Source of the DNA: CAVURW01 sp963743595
GTDB lineage: Bacteria > Verrucomicrobiota > Verrucomicrobiia > Methylacidiphilales > UBA1321
DNA length: 23,597 nt
Direction: 5' to 3'
Assembly: GCA_963743595.1 (NCBI GenBank)
Contig: CAVURW010000096.1
Location: forward strand, 1-23,597
Each line of letters opens with the position of its first letter. Position 1 is the first letter of the stretch. Under the pieces are notes generated by a model. The model saw only the letters and a list, made by a program, of their open reading frames with translations, was not told the DNA's origin and did not search any database. Shown here piece by piece: positions 1 to 7,820 of the stretch. Both the position numbers and the translations under genes were made by a program.

Positions 1-428
1 GTGACAACGAAGCGCGACTGGGTTTGAACTTGATCAGCCGAAAACTGAGGGTGGACGGAGGGGTGAGCGATGAGAGACGGTTTTGTCTCTAAGAGGAGCG
101 AGGGAAGCGCCGTTGGCCCAGCGCAGATGGCGGCGATCCATTTCTCTTTCTTAAATTGCTTCAGGAGCAGCGCCTGGACTAGGTGATGGGCGGCGAGGTT
201 CTTCGCACCTTCGGCACCGCCGGGCAGCACGATGATGTCGAACTCCGCATTGGGATCGAGATCGGCGATGTGGATATCGGCCAGATGTCGCGTCTTGCGC
301 GAGGCCGTAATGGGGTTGGTGACGAGTCCGGCGACGGTCGTCTCGATCTCCGCCCGGCGGAGGACATCGATGATGGTGATGGCTTCAATTTCTTCAAAAC
401 CGGGTGCGAGAAATACGAGTGCGTTCAT
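1..428 (-). CDS. DJ-1/PfpI family protein (partial, C-terminus outside window)
   Basis: The reverse strand is open from an ATG at 428 to the window edge, giving 142 residues of a DJ-1/YajL-type protein. Hallmarks are visible: the N-terminal LAPGFEEIE with the conserved acidic residue E15, VLPGG at 67-71, and the nucleophile elbow AICAGPTAL with C102. H122 in IAHP matches the conserved His of the family. Members are small cytosolic proteins linked to oxidative or carbonyl stress; glyoxalase or deglycase activity has been proposed and is debated. About 40-50 C-terminal residues are missing because the window starts here. It is divergent from the GH28 gene across 78 bp. No clear Shine-Dalgarno precedes the start, but the first residues align well with the family start. 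The family call is very secure; the substrate is unknown. Confidence 0.9.
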   Translation of the reverse strand, partial: MNALVFLAPGFEEIEAITIIDVLRRAEIETTVAGLVTNPITASRKTRHLADIHIADLDPNAEFDIIVLPGGAEGAKNLAAHHLVQALLLKQFKKEKWIAAICAGPTALPSLLLETKPSLIAHPSVHPQFSADQVQTQSRFVV

Positions 429-506
429 GTTGGGTGAAATAGTTGGTGCAGGAATTTAGTGAAAGAGGATTGGTCTATAAGAAATTAGCCGGGTAGCTTT
501 GTAGAA

Positions 507-1961
507 ATGAAGAAGATTTTCGCGTCGATTTTAGTGTGTCTGGCGTTGGCGATTTCAGGTCGTGCCTTTTCCCAGACAGCTCCCGTTTGGCCGCCGGCAC
601 CGGACAATGCAATCGGGATTCCTGATGCCACGCATCCCGCTTCCGCAATTGTCCCGGTAGCACCGATTGCCGATGTGATTCCCTCGCCGCGCTTTAATGT
701 GCGCGCCTACGGGGCTAAGGGCGATGGCGTGACCATGGACACGACGGCGATTCAAAAAGCGATCGATTCCGCTAAAGGTACGGGCGGTTGCGTCTATCTC
801 AGTGGCGGGAAATTCCTGACAGCGCCCCTGACCTTAAAAGCGCAAACGACGTTCTACATCGCCTCCGACGCCACCCTGCTTGGCAGCACAAATCCCACCG
901 ATTACCCGGATCAAATGCCACGCCAAACCGCTGCGACCGATTTGCGAAAAAGCCTTCTCTTTGCCGATGGTGCGGACGATTTATCGATCATCGGTGGTGG
1001 GACGATCGATGGGCAGGGCCAGAAATTGAACATGGGCGGCAAGGAGCCGCTGCGCCCTTCGCTGATTCGTATTTTCTCCAGCCGACGCGTCTTGATTCGG
1101 AATGTGACCTTTCAGAATCCGCGGATGTGGACGCAAATCTACAGTGAGTGCGATGGGGTCACGCTGGATAACGTGAAGGTCATTTCGCCCAGGGGATATT
1201 GCCAAAATCTGGATGGCATGGACATTTGCGATTGCAGCCATGTGGTGGTGCGAAACTGCAATATTAAGGCGCAGGATGACGGAATCTGCCTCAAGACCCA
1301 CGGCCAGAAGGGGCTCCAGGATGTGCTGGTGGAGAATAATGAGATTACGGACTACGATGCCAATGGAATTAAGCTGGGCACAGCGAGCCATGGGCCGGTA
1401 AATGGAATTCGCATCTTTAACAACGTGATTCACTCGGCCAAATATGGCGGACTGTGCATTGAGAGTGTGGACGGCGGACAAGTAAACGATGTGGTCGTCA
1501 AAGCACTGGATATGGAGAATGTGGCCGAACCGATCTACGTGCGGCTGAGTTTGCGCAACTGGAAGCCCGGGGATACACGTCAGCCGGGTTGGATGCAGCG
1601 CATCTTGATCGAAGGGATTCGCGCGATTCACCCCCGCAAAGACGGGAAACCGATTCCGAGCAACACGATTACTGGGGTGCCCTTCGCCCGGATCGAGAAC
1701 CTCATTTTACGCAAGGCCTACATCGAGATGCCCGGCGGCCTGGCGAAAGTACCGCCAATACCCGCCGAGCACGAAGCCGAGTACCCGCAATCGGATGAAT
1801 TGAAAGACGTGCCCGCGCTCGGTTTCTACGTTCGGCATGCGGATGGCGTGTTCTTCGAAGACGTAACGATTGTCCCGGTAAAGCCCGATATCCGTCCTTG
1901 GATGAGCCAGGACGATTCGCAGGTGAATGCGGACCGGTGCGGGCTAGGGCATAATAAGTAA
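507..1961 (+). CDS. secreted glycoside hydrolase family 28 (polygalacturonase-like)
   Basis: 484 residues. An N-terminal signal peptide (MKKIFASILVCLALAISG, cleavage probably near A-FS-Q at 20-24) predicts export. A linker rich in Pro and Ala leads to FNVRAYGAKGDG at about 63-74, the usual start of a pectin-lyase-like right-handed beta-helix. GH28 catalytic motifs follow: NLDGMD (N234, D236, D239; family NTD), QDDG (D257, D258; family DD) and SHG (H295; family GHG). Members cleave galacturonan or rhamnogalacturonan bonds by inversion, so a role in pectin use in periplasm or outside is likely, though the exact substrate cannot be read. Length is normal for bacterial GH28. No other pectin genes are adjacent, so it stands alone here. 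Confidence 0.93.
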   Translation: MKKIFASILVCLALAISGRAFSQTAPVWPPAPDNAIGIPDATHPASAIVPVAPIADVIPSPRFNVRAYGAKGDGVTMDTTAIQKAIDSAKGTGGCVYLSGGKFLTAPLTLKAQTTFYIASDATLLGSTNPTDYPDQMPRQTAATDLRKSLLFADGADDLSIIGGGTIDGQGQKLNMGGKEPLRPSLIRIFSSRRVLIRNVTFQNPRMWTQIYSECDGVTLDNVKVISPRGYCQNLDGMDICDCSHVVVRNCNIKAQDDGICLKTHGQKGLQDVLVENNEITDYDANGIKLGTASHGPVNGIRIFNNVIHSAKYGGLCIESVDGGQVNDVVVKALDMENVAEPIYVRLSLRNWKPGDTRQPGWMQRILIEGIRAIHPRKDGKPIPSNTITGVPFARIENLILRKAYIEMPGGLAKVPPIPAEHEAEYPQSDELKDVPALGFYVRHADGVFFEDVTIVPVKPDIRPWMSQDDSQVNADRCGLGHNK

Positions 1962-1963
1962 TA

Positions 1964-1997
1964 GTGGAGCCTCTTGTTTTGTGGAGTCCGTTTTTTT
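1964..1997 (+). terminator. weak possible terminator after the GH28 gene
   Basis: Just after the GH28 stop, an imperfect stem (GGA...TCC outside, CTC...GAG inside, with a bulge) is followed by a run of seven T at 1991-1997. The stem is poor and the sequence could instead be the 5' part of the degraded ORF that follows, so confidence is low. Confidence 0.25.
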
Positions 1998-2170
1998 CAG
2001 CCGTGACGCCTAATAACAGGAAGTGGCGAAGCCGAAATATTAAACAAGAACTCGTGGTTAATCGATTCATTCATTTCACTTCGATTATCGAAGACGAGCC
2101 CGTCTAGAAAGACGATGTTGTTAGCGTTCCGTCAGGGAACCATGTTCTAAATGCTCTTTGTGAAGAACTT

Positions 2171-2488
2171 ATGGATTACGGCTACAACTACTCCAAAATA
2201 GAAATTGTTGAGGACTATTCTTGGGAAACGACCCTACAAATAGATTCGTTCACTTGCTGCATTGCCATACACTGTATGTCTCCTTGGCTCCTAAACATTA
2301 AGGATAAAGTGTCTCTCCAGAGAATTATATGTTGGGGTTGGTATAATAACAACGTAAAGGACCTGAGTTGTAGGCTCTGTGATGTGCTAAGAGACGATAA
2401 TAGATTCATCTTTCTCGACGCAACTACTACAGTACAGTCACAAGTAATTGGAAAGAGAAACCTATTCCATATCAACTCCAACCCATAG
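2171..2488 (+). CDS. hypothetical protein in an AT-rich patch, probably 5'-truncated by an in-frame stop
   Basis: 105 residues from the first ATG, family not recognised. The product reads like a real soluble protein, with segments such as CEELMDYGYNYSKIEIVEDY just around the start and CRLCDVLRDDNRFIF near the end. The same frame stays protein-like upstream of the ATG back to a TAG at 2105-2107, and beyond that TAG back to about 1964 without another stop. The natural gene may therefore have begun at a GTG such as 2054 and been cut by the TAG. I counted about 40 % GC over 2161-2400, clearly below the neighbours (a sampled line inside the MATE gene is 53 %), which fits recent acquisition. It ends 20 bp from the convergent MATE gene. 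It could be a remnant rather than an expressed gene. Confidence 0.5.
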   Translation: MDYGYNYSKIEIVEDYSWETTLQIDSFTCCIAIHCMSPWLLNIKDKVSLQRIICWGWYNNNVKDLSCRLCDVLRDDNRFIFLDATTTVQSQVIGKRNLFHINSNP

Positions 2489-2508
2489 TTTTAAATGATT
2501 CAAGCCGT

Positions 2509-3873
2509 CTAAGGTCCCACCAAGCGGCGCATCATCGTTTCCAACCGCCACAGTAAAGCCGCCGAGATCAAAATGAGCCCCGCCAGAATGCCGAGCCAAA
2601 CGCCGATGGCTCCGTAACCCAGCGTAAACGCGAGGTAGTAACTGAGCGGCAAGCAAAGGAGCCAGTAGCCGCACAGAATGAGAACGGTGGGGATGGTTAC
2701 GTCTTTGATTCCGCGCAGCCCACCCATGCTGACGGTTTGCAGACCGTCGCAAATTTGAAATGCTCCCGCGATAAGCAGGATCTGCGTGGCGATGTGGACG
2801 ACCTCGGCGTCGCGCACAAAAAATTTAGCGATCTGCGCGGGGAAAAGGCAGATGAGAAGGGACGCCGCTGCCATGAATATCACCGAAAAGATGAGCCCCG
2901 CACGCGCGATGGAGCGGGTCTGGTGCAGGTGACCTTGACCGTACGAATGACTAACCCGAATGCTGATGGCAATGGCTAATCCCAGCGGCACCATGAAGGT
3001 GGTGGAAGCGACCGAGATGGCGATCTGATGTGCCGCGAGAGCGCGATCTGAGATCCAGCCCATCATGATGGAAGCGGCCGTGAAAAAGCCCACTTCCAGA
3101 AGTACCTGCAGCCCCGCCGGCAGCCCGATTCGAAGCATCTCCGCATAAATGTTCTCGCTGGAGGCAGCGCTCGTTTGTTCCTCGGACGCGGCTGACGTTT
3201 TCCAGAGGAACAACCAGACGTAGAGCGCCAGCAAAATGAGCATGAACGTGCGGGTGATCAGCGTCGCCCAACCCGCGCCGACGAGACCCAGGGCGGGCCA
3301 ACCGAAATGGCCGTAAATGAAGACGTAATTGAGCGCAGCATTTACCGGCAGGCCCAGGCAAAGGATAAGCATCGGCGGCCAAGCGGCATGCAGTGCTTCG
3401 CAATATTGCTTGATCGATTGGCCGATAAAGACGGGTAAGATCGACCAGCCCAGCAGGATAAGGAACGGGCGCGCCTGTTCGGTCACGATGGCCGGCTGTC
3501 GAAAGAGGCCGAGATTCGCGCTGATCACGATGACGGCGAGCGTGGCCAGAATCGCCAGGCCTAAGCTGAAGAACGTGCCGCGCACCAAAACGGCTCGCGT
3601 TTCCGCGTGCGAGCCGCGCCCATGAGCGTTCGCCACGAGCACGGGAATCGCACCGAGAAACCCAAATCCAAAGAGCAGCGGTAAAACAAAGATATTGCAC
3701 GCGAAAGCGCACGCTGCCACGGCATCAACGCTCACCCGCCCGACCATGACGATGTCCAATACGCTCAGAGCATTTTGCAGAAGTTGGCTGGCGATGATCG
3801 GAACAGCTAGGCGCAGTGTGGGCACCAGCTCGCGCCAGATACTGCTTTTGGCGTCGTGGTGGAGGGGCTTCAT
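2509..3873 (-). CDS. MATE family multidrug/toxic compound exporter
   Basis: 454 residues, the usual size of a MATE (NorM/DinF-like) transporter. The N-terminus has the family pattern LAVPIIASQLLQNALSVLDI followed by MVGRVS, and the chain continues as about 12 hydrophobic segments in two similar halves; the second half repeats the pattern from about residue 245 with GLPAGLQVLLEVGFFTAASI. MATE proteins export cationic drugs or metabolites across the inner membrane using Na+ or H+ gradients. The coupling ion and substrate cannot be told from sequence. The gene is divergent from the aminomutase gene over a 216-bp intergenic region and convergent with the AT-rich ORF. Start ATG at 3873 gives a short cytoplasmic N-terminus of normal length. 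Confidence 0.95.
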   Translation of the reverse strand: MKPLHHDAKSSIWRELVPTLRLAVPIIASQLLQNALSVLDIVMVGRVSVDAVAACAFACNIFVLPLLFGFGFLGAIPVLVANAHGRGSHAETRAVLVRGTFFSLGLAILATLAVIVISANLGLFRQPAIVTEQARPFLILLGWSILPVFIGQSIKQYCEALHAAWPPMLILCLGLPVNAALNYVFIYGHFGWPALGLVGAGWATLITRTFMLILLALYVWLFLWKTSAASEEQTSAASSENIYAEMLRIGLPAGLQVLLEVGFFTAASIMMGWISDRALAAHQIAISVASTTFMVPLGLAIAISIRVSHSYGQGHLHQTRSIARAGLIFSVIFMAAASLLICLFPAQIAKFFVRDAEVVHIATQILLIAGAFQICDGLQTVSMGGLRGIKDVTIPTVLILCGYWLLCLPLSYYLAFTLGYGAIGVWLGILAGLILISAALLWRLETMMRRLVGP

Positions 3874-3955
3874 GAGCGAATGACGTTACACCAGGAGCAC
3901 GGGACAACAAGGTTGATAACGGGGTTGGCTGGAGGAAGGTGTTTGGGAGGGAGAT

Positions 3956-3984
3956 TTGACATACGGCTGTATTGACTGGATAGT
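3956..3984 (+). promoter_or_regulatory. candidate sigma-70 promoter upstream of the aminomutase gene
   Basis: A perfect -35 box TTGACA (3956-3961) is followed after 17 bases by GATAGT (4 of 6 matches to TATAAT) at 3979-3984. Transcription would start near 3991 and give a leader of about 100 bases before the ATG at 4090. It lies in the divergent region between the MATE gene and the aminomutase gene. Confidence 0.5.
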
Positions 3985-4061
3985 TAATTAAATCGCGAGT
4001 CGTCTCCTGTGCAATCTGCTTATAAAAGCGGTTCGTGATTTGTGGCAAAACCCAAAATCTG

Positions 4062-4070
4062 TGTTAGAAT
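4062..4070 (+). promoter_or_regulatory. extended -10 element close to the aminomutase start
   Basis: TGTTAGAAT fits the extended -10 consensus TGnTATAAT with one mismatch. Initiation near 4077 would leave about 13 bases before the ATG at 4090. This argues for the ATG at 4090 rather than the upstream in-frame GTG at 4042, which would lie before this start site. It may act as a second promoter besides TTGACA/GATAGT. Confidence 0.4.
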
Positions 4071-4089
4071 AACCGTCCTTCCCAATTAC

Positions 4090-5361
4090 ATGAGTGCGTC
4101 TTCTTTTTCTCTCGACCAAGAACATCGTCAGTTTACTTCTCCCGGCCAAGGGTTCTGGCCGAACGCCACACCGGAGCAATGGAACGATTGGCAGTGGCAA
4201 ATGCGCAACAGCGTCAAATCGATGGACGATCTTAGCGGCAAGCTAGAGCTTACCGATGAAGAGCATGCCGGGGTGTTGTTGGCCAACACAAAGCTCGCCA
4301 TGGGCATCACGCCCTACTTTTTCAACTTGATCGACGTTTTCGATCCTCATTGCCCAATTCGGCGACAGGTGATCCCTCGCATCGAAGAGATGACCTACAC
4401 GCCCACGGATATGGCTGATCCCTGCGGTGAAGATCACGCCATGCCCGTTCCGGGACTTGTCCATCGCTACCCCGATCGCGTGCTCTTCTTGGTGACGGAC
4501 CGCTGCGCCTCCTATTGCCGATACTGCACGCGCAGCCGGGTGGTGAGCGGTGTGGGCGAGCAGGAATTGGAGCTCGATTTCGACCGGGCGATTGATTACC
4601 TGCAGAAACATACGGAGGTGCGCGACGTGCTGCTTTCTGGCGGCGATGCTCTTTTGCTCTCGGACAAAAAGCTCCGAGGTTTGTTGAGCCGATTGCGTGC
4701 TATTGAGCACATCGAGTTCCTGCGCATCGGAAGTCGCGTGCCGATCTTCTTGCCGCAACGGATTACCCCGGAATTGTGCGCAATGCTGAAAGAGTTCCAC
4801 CCGCTCTGGATGAGCGTGCATGTGAATCACCCGAAAGAGCTTACCGTGGAAGTGCGAGACGCCCTGGGTCGGCTGGCCGATGCGGGTATCCCTCTGGGAA
4901 ATCAATCGGTTCTGCTGCGTGGCGTGAACGATAACCCCACCGATATGAAGGTGCTCGTGCAAAAGCTGCTTCGTTGCCGCGTACGGCCCTACTACCTCTA
5001 TCAATGCGACTTGATCCAAGGCTCCTCTCACCTACGCACGTCGGTGGCAAAGGGGCTGGAGATCATCGAAAGCCTGCGTGGTCATACTTCCGGTTACGCA
5101 ATTCCACAATATGTGATCGATGGCCCTGGAGGCGGTGGTAAGATCCCGCTCAACCCCAATTACGTGCTGGCTAAAATGCCAGATCGCGTGATTTTACGGA
5201 ACTACAAGGGCGATATTTTCGAGTATCCGGAAGTGGGGCCAGAAATCCCAATGGACGCTCTCTCAGCGAACTACCGCCACCCCGAGTTTTTCGATGTGGG
5301 CGAACACGCGAACGACGAGGAATTGACGGCTAAGAGCTGGCGTGCCGGTCGGCGGGACTAG
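4090..5361 (+). CDS. kamA: lysine 2,3-aminomutase family radical SAM protein (KamA-like)
   Basis: 423 residues from the chosen ATG. The radical-SAM cluster motif CASYCRYC (C139, C143, C146) lies in the family context FLVTDRC. A long radical-SAM barrel follows with LLSGGDALLL, and the PLP-binding lysine K351 sits in the glycine-rich PGGGGKIP, as in clostridial KamA. The family converts L-alpha-lysine to L-beta-lysine using SAM, a 4Fe-4S cluster and PLP. Possible roles are beta-lysine as an osmolyte or antibiotic building block, or modification of EF-P (EpmB-like). No EF-P or EpmA gene is nearby, and the glycine-rich lid and extended C-terminus favour free lysine. Other aminomutase substrates such as glutamate or arginine are not excluded. 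An in-frame GTG at 4042 would add 16 residues. The stop is 8 bp from the convergent DUF4240 gene. Confidence 0.88.
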   Translation: MSASSFSLDQEHRQFTSPGQGFWPNATPEQWNDWQWQMRNSVKSMDDLSGKLELTDEEHAGVLLANTKLAMGITPYFFNLIDVFDPHCPIRRQVIPRIEEMTYTPTDMADPCGEDHAMPVPGLVHRYPDRVLFLVTDRCASYCRYCTRSRVVSGVGEQELELDFDRAIDYLQKHTEVRDVLLSGGDALLLSDKKLRGLLSRLRAIEHIEFLRIGSRVPIFLPQRITPELCAMLKEFHPLWMSVHVNHPKELTVEVRDALGRLADAGIPLGNQSVLLRGVNDNPTDMKVLVQKLLRCRVRPYYLYQCDLIQGSSHLRTSVAKGLEIIESLRGHTSGYAIPQYVIDGPGGGGKIPLNPNYVLAKMPDRVILRNYKGDIFEYPEVGPEIPMDALSANYRHPEFFDVGEHANDEELTAKSWRAGRRD

Positions 5362-5369
5362 CAGCGCGG

Positions 5370-5900
5370 TTAATCGCCGAACTTGGCCCAGGCCTTAGGG
5401 AAACGCTTAGGCAAATCCTCCTCCTCCCAGGTAACGCCTTTCGGACCACCTTTTTGGTAGCCGAACGGCGAAGCAGGAACGCTTTTTTGGTATTCCCTAA
5501 AAACGGTGAAAAACGAAGCGCCCGTTTTTTCTTCGTAGATTTCGGACCCGGTGAACCCGAATCCTTCGAAGGAGACTTCATCCCGTTCGCACCAGTCGAC
5601 AATCGATTCAGGATCGAGCAGTGCCTTCTCGAAGCGCTCCCTTCCCTGGGCGATTAAACCGGAACAGAAATAATCGAACGCGTCATCCGAGCAACCTTGG
5701 TCGACAATATAAGCGACGGCCCAAATCTCCCATGTGTAGCATTCGGCCTCCATCTGTATGAAGGTGAAGGTAAACGACAGAATTTCCTCCGGCGGCAACG
5801 GGGTGAGTAACGATTTTAAGTTCTCCAGCTGCGCGGATTTTGAGCCAGCAGTTCCCTCGCGCGATTTCTCGATGATCTCCCAAAAAGAATCGGTGTTCAT
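5370..5900 (-). CDS. DUF4240 domain protein
   Basis: 176 residues from the ATG at 5900. The open frame continues 63 codons further upstream, but that part is not protein-like for this family, and MNTDSFWEIIEKS is where DUF4240 proteins normally begin. Family features are LPPEEILSF, the aromatic stretch CYTWEIWAVAYIV, GCSDDAFDYF and LIAQGRE, with the usual acidic end carrying WEEEDLPKRFP. These are soluble helical proteins of unknown role, common in actinobacteria and scattered elsewhere. No signal peptide or membrane segment is seen. It lies 56 bp downstream of the small lipoprotein gene on the same strand and may be co-transcribed with it. Confidence 0.82.
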   Translation of the reverse strand: MNTDSFWEIIEKSREGTAGSKSAQLENLKSLLTPLPPEEILSFTFTFIQMEAECYTWEIWAVAYIVDQGCSDDAFDYFCSGLIAQGRERFEKALLDPESIVDWCERDEVSFEGFGFTGSEIYEEKTGASFFTVFREYQKSVPASPFGYQKGGPKGVTWEEEDLPKRFPKAWAKFGD

Positions 5901-5956
5901 TGCGCGAGCATTACAGGCTGCGGCGATACACCAAGATTTTCTTGAACGAAATTGGT

Positions 5957-6310
5957 TCAGCTCACCATCCCCAAATAACTGGTAACAAATCTCCAGTGGC
6001 CGGACCGCTTTGCAAGTGCACAATAAAACGACGAATACCCGGCGCTTCGTGTCTCGATCAATGCGACGGCAGACGAGGGTGAGATCCATCGGATTTCCAG
6101 GATCGAATACCCCGGCAGCTCCTTCAATATCGCCGCACGCATTTCCTGTACGTCCAGCGCTGGTCCAGGATTCAATTTCGAAGCACTATCGAAGCGATTC
6201 CAAATCGTTTGATCGGCAAAATTATGTCCCTGAGGCCTCGCATCGCCCGGCCATTGAACGTCGGAACAACCGTTCAATGGCAAGGCTAAAAGGACGAGAA
6301 GCGCGCGCAC
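5957..6310 (-). CDS. small putative lipoprotein
   Basis: 117 residues from a GTG at 6310. The N-terminus MRALLVLLALPLNGC is a short lipoprotein signal with lipobox L-N-G-C, so lipid attachment at C15 and anchoring to a membrane are likely. The mature part has no family I recognise; it is mixed alpha/beta and ends with SGHWRFVTSYLGMVS. The start lies 5 bp after the stop of the DUF3347 gene, which implies co-transcription and probably translational coupling, since no other start is available in frame. A 10-bp perfect inverted repeat is embedded across the lipobox codons. Function is unknown; the context suggests an envelope role shared with the DUF3347 protein. Confidence 0.7.
   Translation of the reverse strand: MRALLVLLALPLNGCSDVQWPGDARPQGHNFADQTIWNRFDSASKLNPGPALDVQEMRAAILKELPGYSILEIRWISPSSAVALIETRSAGYSSFYCALAKRSGHWRFVTSYLGMVS
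6251..6280. repeat. 10-bp perfect inverted repeat inside the lipoprotein gene
   Basis: CCATTGAACG (6251-6260) and CGTTCAATGG (6271-6280) are exact reverse complements separated by 10 bases. In the minus-strand mRNA they fold to a stem-loop over the codons of P-L-N-G-C-S-D-V-Q-W, i.e. the signal peptide cleavage site, about 30 bases into the gene. Confidence 0.8.
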
Positions 6311-6315
6311 GAGTT

Positions 6316-6777
6316 TTAAAGGTGCGAGCCCAGATCAACGAGATCTCCGCAGGTTCCCATATCGGCGCTGAAGGGGTTCGAGACCGTTTTATCGCTTTGC
6401 AGCCAAGATTGCTTCACCATGGGACAATAGGCTTGGAAATAGGCGGTCACATGAGCATCCATCAGCACGTGAATCAAGGTCTTGCTAATCGCGACAAAAG
6501 CAGCGCGGGCAGCGACCAGATCTTTCGCACCGGCCAAGGAATCGGCTTGCGCCACCAGTTTTCCCGGCATGGTTTTATCGGCAGCGGCCGCAGTAGAAAT
6601 CTCTTTCGCGGCATCAGCGATACCATCCATCGAATCTTTGGCGAGGGCATCGTGGATTTTCAGGTAAGGCGTCATGACCGCTTTGATGTTGGCGGGAACA
6701 TCATCCGCAAAGGCGCTAATGCTGGAGAGCAGCGCAAGCGAACAACCGGCGAGAATAAGGAAGAGAATTCGGTTCAT
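6316..6777 (-). CDS. secreted DUF3347 family protein
   Basis: 153 residues. A clear signal peptide (MNRILFLILAGCSLALLSSI, cleavage near AFA-DD at 22-25) sends it to the periplasm. The mature part is a helical DUF3347 domain: YLKIHDALAKDS, a long helical middle, then the diagnostic C-terminal YCPM (C118), W125, NPF and GTCGD (C143). The same C-terminal motif occurs in domains attached to CusB-type metal efflux adaptors, where the paired YCPM and CG motifs may bind copper or silver; that is an inference by family. No efflux pump is adjacent. The gene heads a minus-strand group with the lipoprotein (gap 5 bp) and perhaps the DUF4240 gene. It is divergent from thrB over 119 bp. Confidence 0.82.
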   Translation of the reverse strand: MNRILFLILAGCSLALLSSISAFADDVPANIKAVMTPYLKIHDALAKDSMDGIADAAKEISTAAAADKTMPGKLVAQADSLAGAKDLVAARAAFVAISKTLIHVLMDAHVTAYFQAYCPMVKQSWLQSDKTVSNPFSADMGTCGDLVDLGSHL

Positions 6778-6896
6778 GGAGAAACGTTAACCGAAAATGG
6801 CTCGGAGACAAGAGTCGGCCAAATGAGATCGACCCGGAAAGACAGCGCGCAAAGATGTTGGTGGTTTTCTTCAGAGGCTTCAGGTAACTAGTTGTC

Positions 6897-7820
6897 ATGC
6901 GAGCGATTTCGGTGCGAGTGCCAGCCAGTACGTCTAATCTAGGCCCTGGATTCGATACGCTCGGTCTGGCGCTGCGCCTCTATAACACGGTGACCGTGAC
7001 GTGGCACACCGACGCCGCGCCCGAGGCCGAGCGGCCCATGGACATGGTGCTGCGATCTCTGGAGTTTTTCAAGAAACGAACGGGGCTTTCTCACCTGGAG
7101 TGGGATCGCTTTGGCGTTCACATTCACGGCGAAATCCCGATTTCACGTGGGCTGGGAAGCAGCGTAACGGTGCGACTGGGCGTGCTCCTGGGCGTGGGGC
7201 ATTTGCTGCATTCGTTGGGCCACGAGATTGGCGGCGTGAACGGGTGGGGACGCGAACTGGTTTTGGATTGGGTGATCGAGCTTGAGGGTCACCCGGACAA
7301 CGCGGTCGCCTCGTGTTTGGGTGGGCTGGGGATCTGTTCGCGTCACCGCGAGGAAAACGCCGGATTTGGCTACACGCGATTTGAGGTGGGCGATGCGTTG
7401 GAATGGATCGCGCTGGTGCCTGAGCTGGAGCTGAGCACGGAAGAGGCGCGCGGTCTCCTGCCGAAAGAGATTTCTCTGAAGCTCGCGGTGGAGAATGTGC
7501 AACGGGCATCGCGATTGGCCGTGGTCTTGGCGACCGGTCGCTACGGAGAGCTTCGCGGATTATTCGTCGATCATTTTCATCAACCGTTCCGCGCCGCCTT
7601 GATTCCCGGTTTCACCGATATTTTAGGGGCGGCTGAAAAGGCGGGAGCGCTCGGGAGTTTTTTAAGCGGGGCCGGCTCGACCTTGATGGCAGTCGCGCTG
7701 AAATCGGATAGTGTTTCGGATGAAGTTGGCAAGGCGATGTTGGCTGAGGCCGAGAGGCACGGCTTAAAGGCAAAGACCTTAACGATGCTGGCCGATAACG
7801 AGGGAGCACGGGTGATTTAA
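6897..7820 (+). CDS. thrB: homoserine kinase
   Basis: 307 residues, normal length for ThrB of the GHMP kinase superfamily. It starts with VRVPASTSNLGPGFDTLG (motif 1), has PISRGLGSSVTVRLG as the phosphate-binding motif 2 and FLSGAGSTLMAVAL as motif 3. The enzyme phosphorylates L-homoserine with ATP, the step before threonine synthase. Motif 2 reads GLGSSVT rather than the commoner GLGSSAA, a mild variation. It is the first gene of a tight plus-strand run: its TAA directly abuts the ATG of the glycosyltransferase gene. No other threonine gene is in the window. No convincing Shine-Dalgarno is present before the ATG. Confidence 0.93.
   Translation: MRAISVRVPASTSNLGPGFDTLGLALRLYNTVTVTWHTDAAPEAERPMDMVLRSLEFFKKRTGLSHLEWDRFGVHIHGEIPISRGLGSSVTVRLGVLLGVGHLLHSLGHEIGGVNGWGRELVLDWVIELEGHPDNAVASCLGGLGICSRHREENAGFGYTRFEVGDALEWIALVPELELSTEEARGLLPKEISLKLAVENVQRASRLAVVLATGRYGELRGLFVDHFHQPFRAALIPGFTDILGAAEKAGALGSFLSGAGSTLMAVALKSDSVSDEVGKAMLAEAERHGLKAKTLTMLADNEGARVI

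Noticed and set aside
981..1631. Long minus-strand open frame of 216 codons opposite the GH28 gene
   Set aside because: Shadow frame; the plus strand carries the signal peptide and all GH28 motifs.
4243..5031. Minus-strand 262-codon frame opposite the aminomutase gene
   Set aside because: Shadow; His/Gln-rich translation with no domain, while the plus strand has the radical-SAM cysteines and PLP lysine.
5901..6089. 63-codon upstream extension of the DUF4240 gene
   Set aside because: Overlaps the lipoprotein coding sequence and is not family-like; MNTDSFWE is the natural start.
7138..7153. TTTCACGTG in thrB resembling half a parS
   Set aside because: Only the left half fits; the right half is unrelated and the sequence encodes the conserved GHMP motif.
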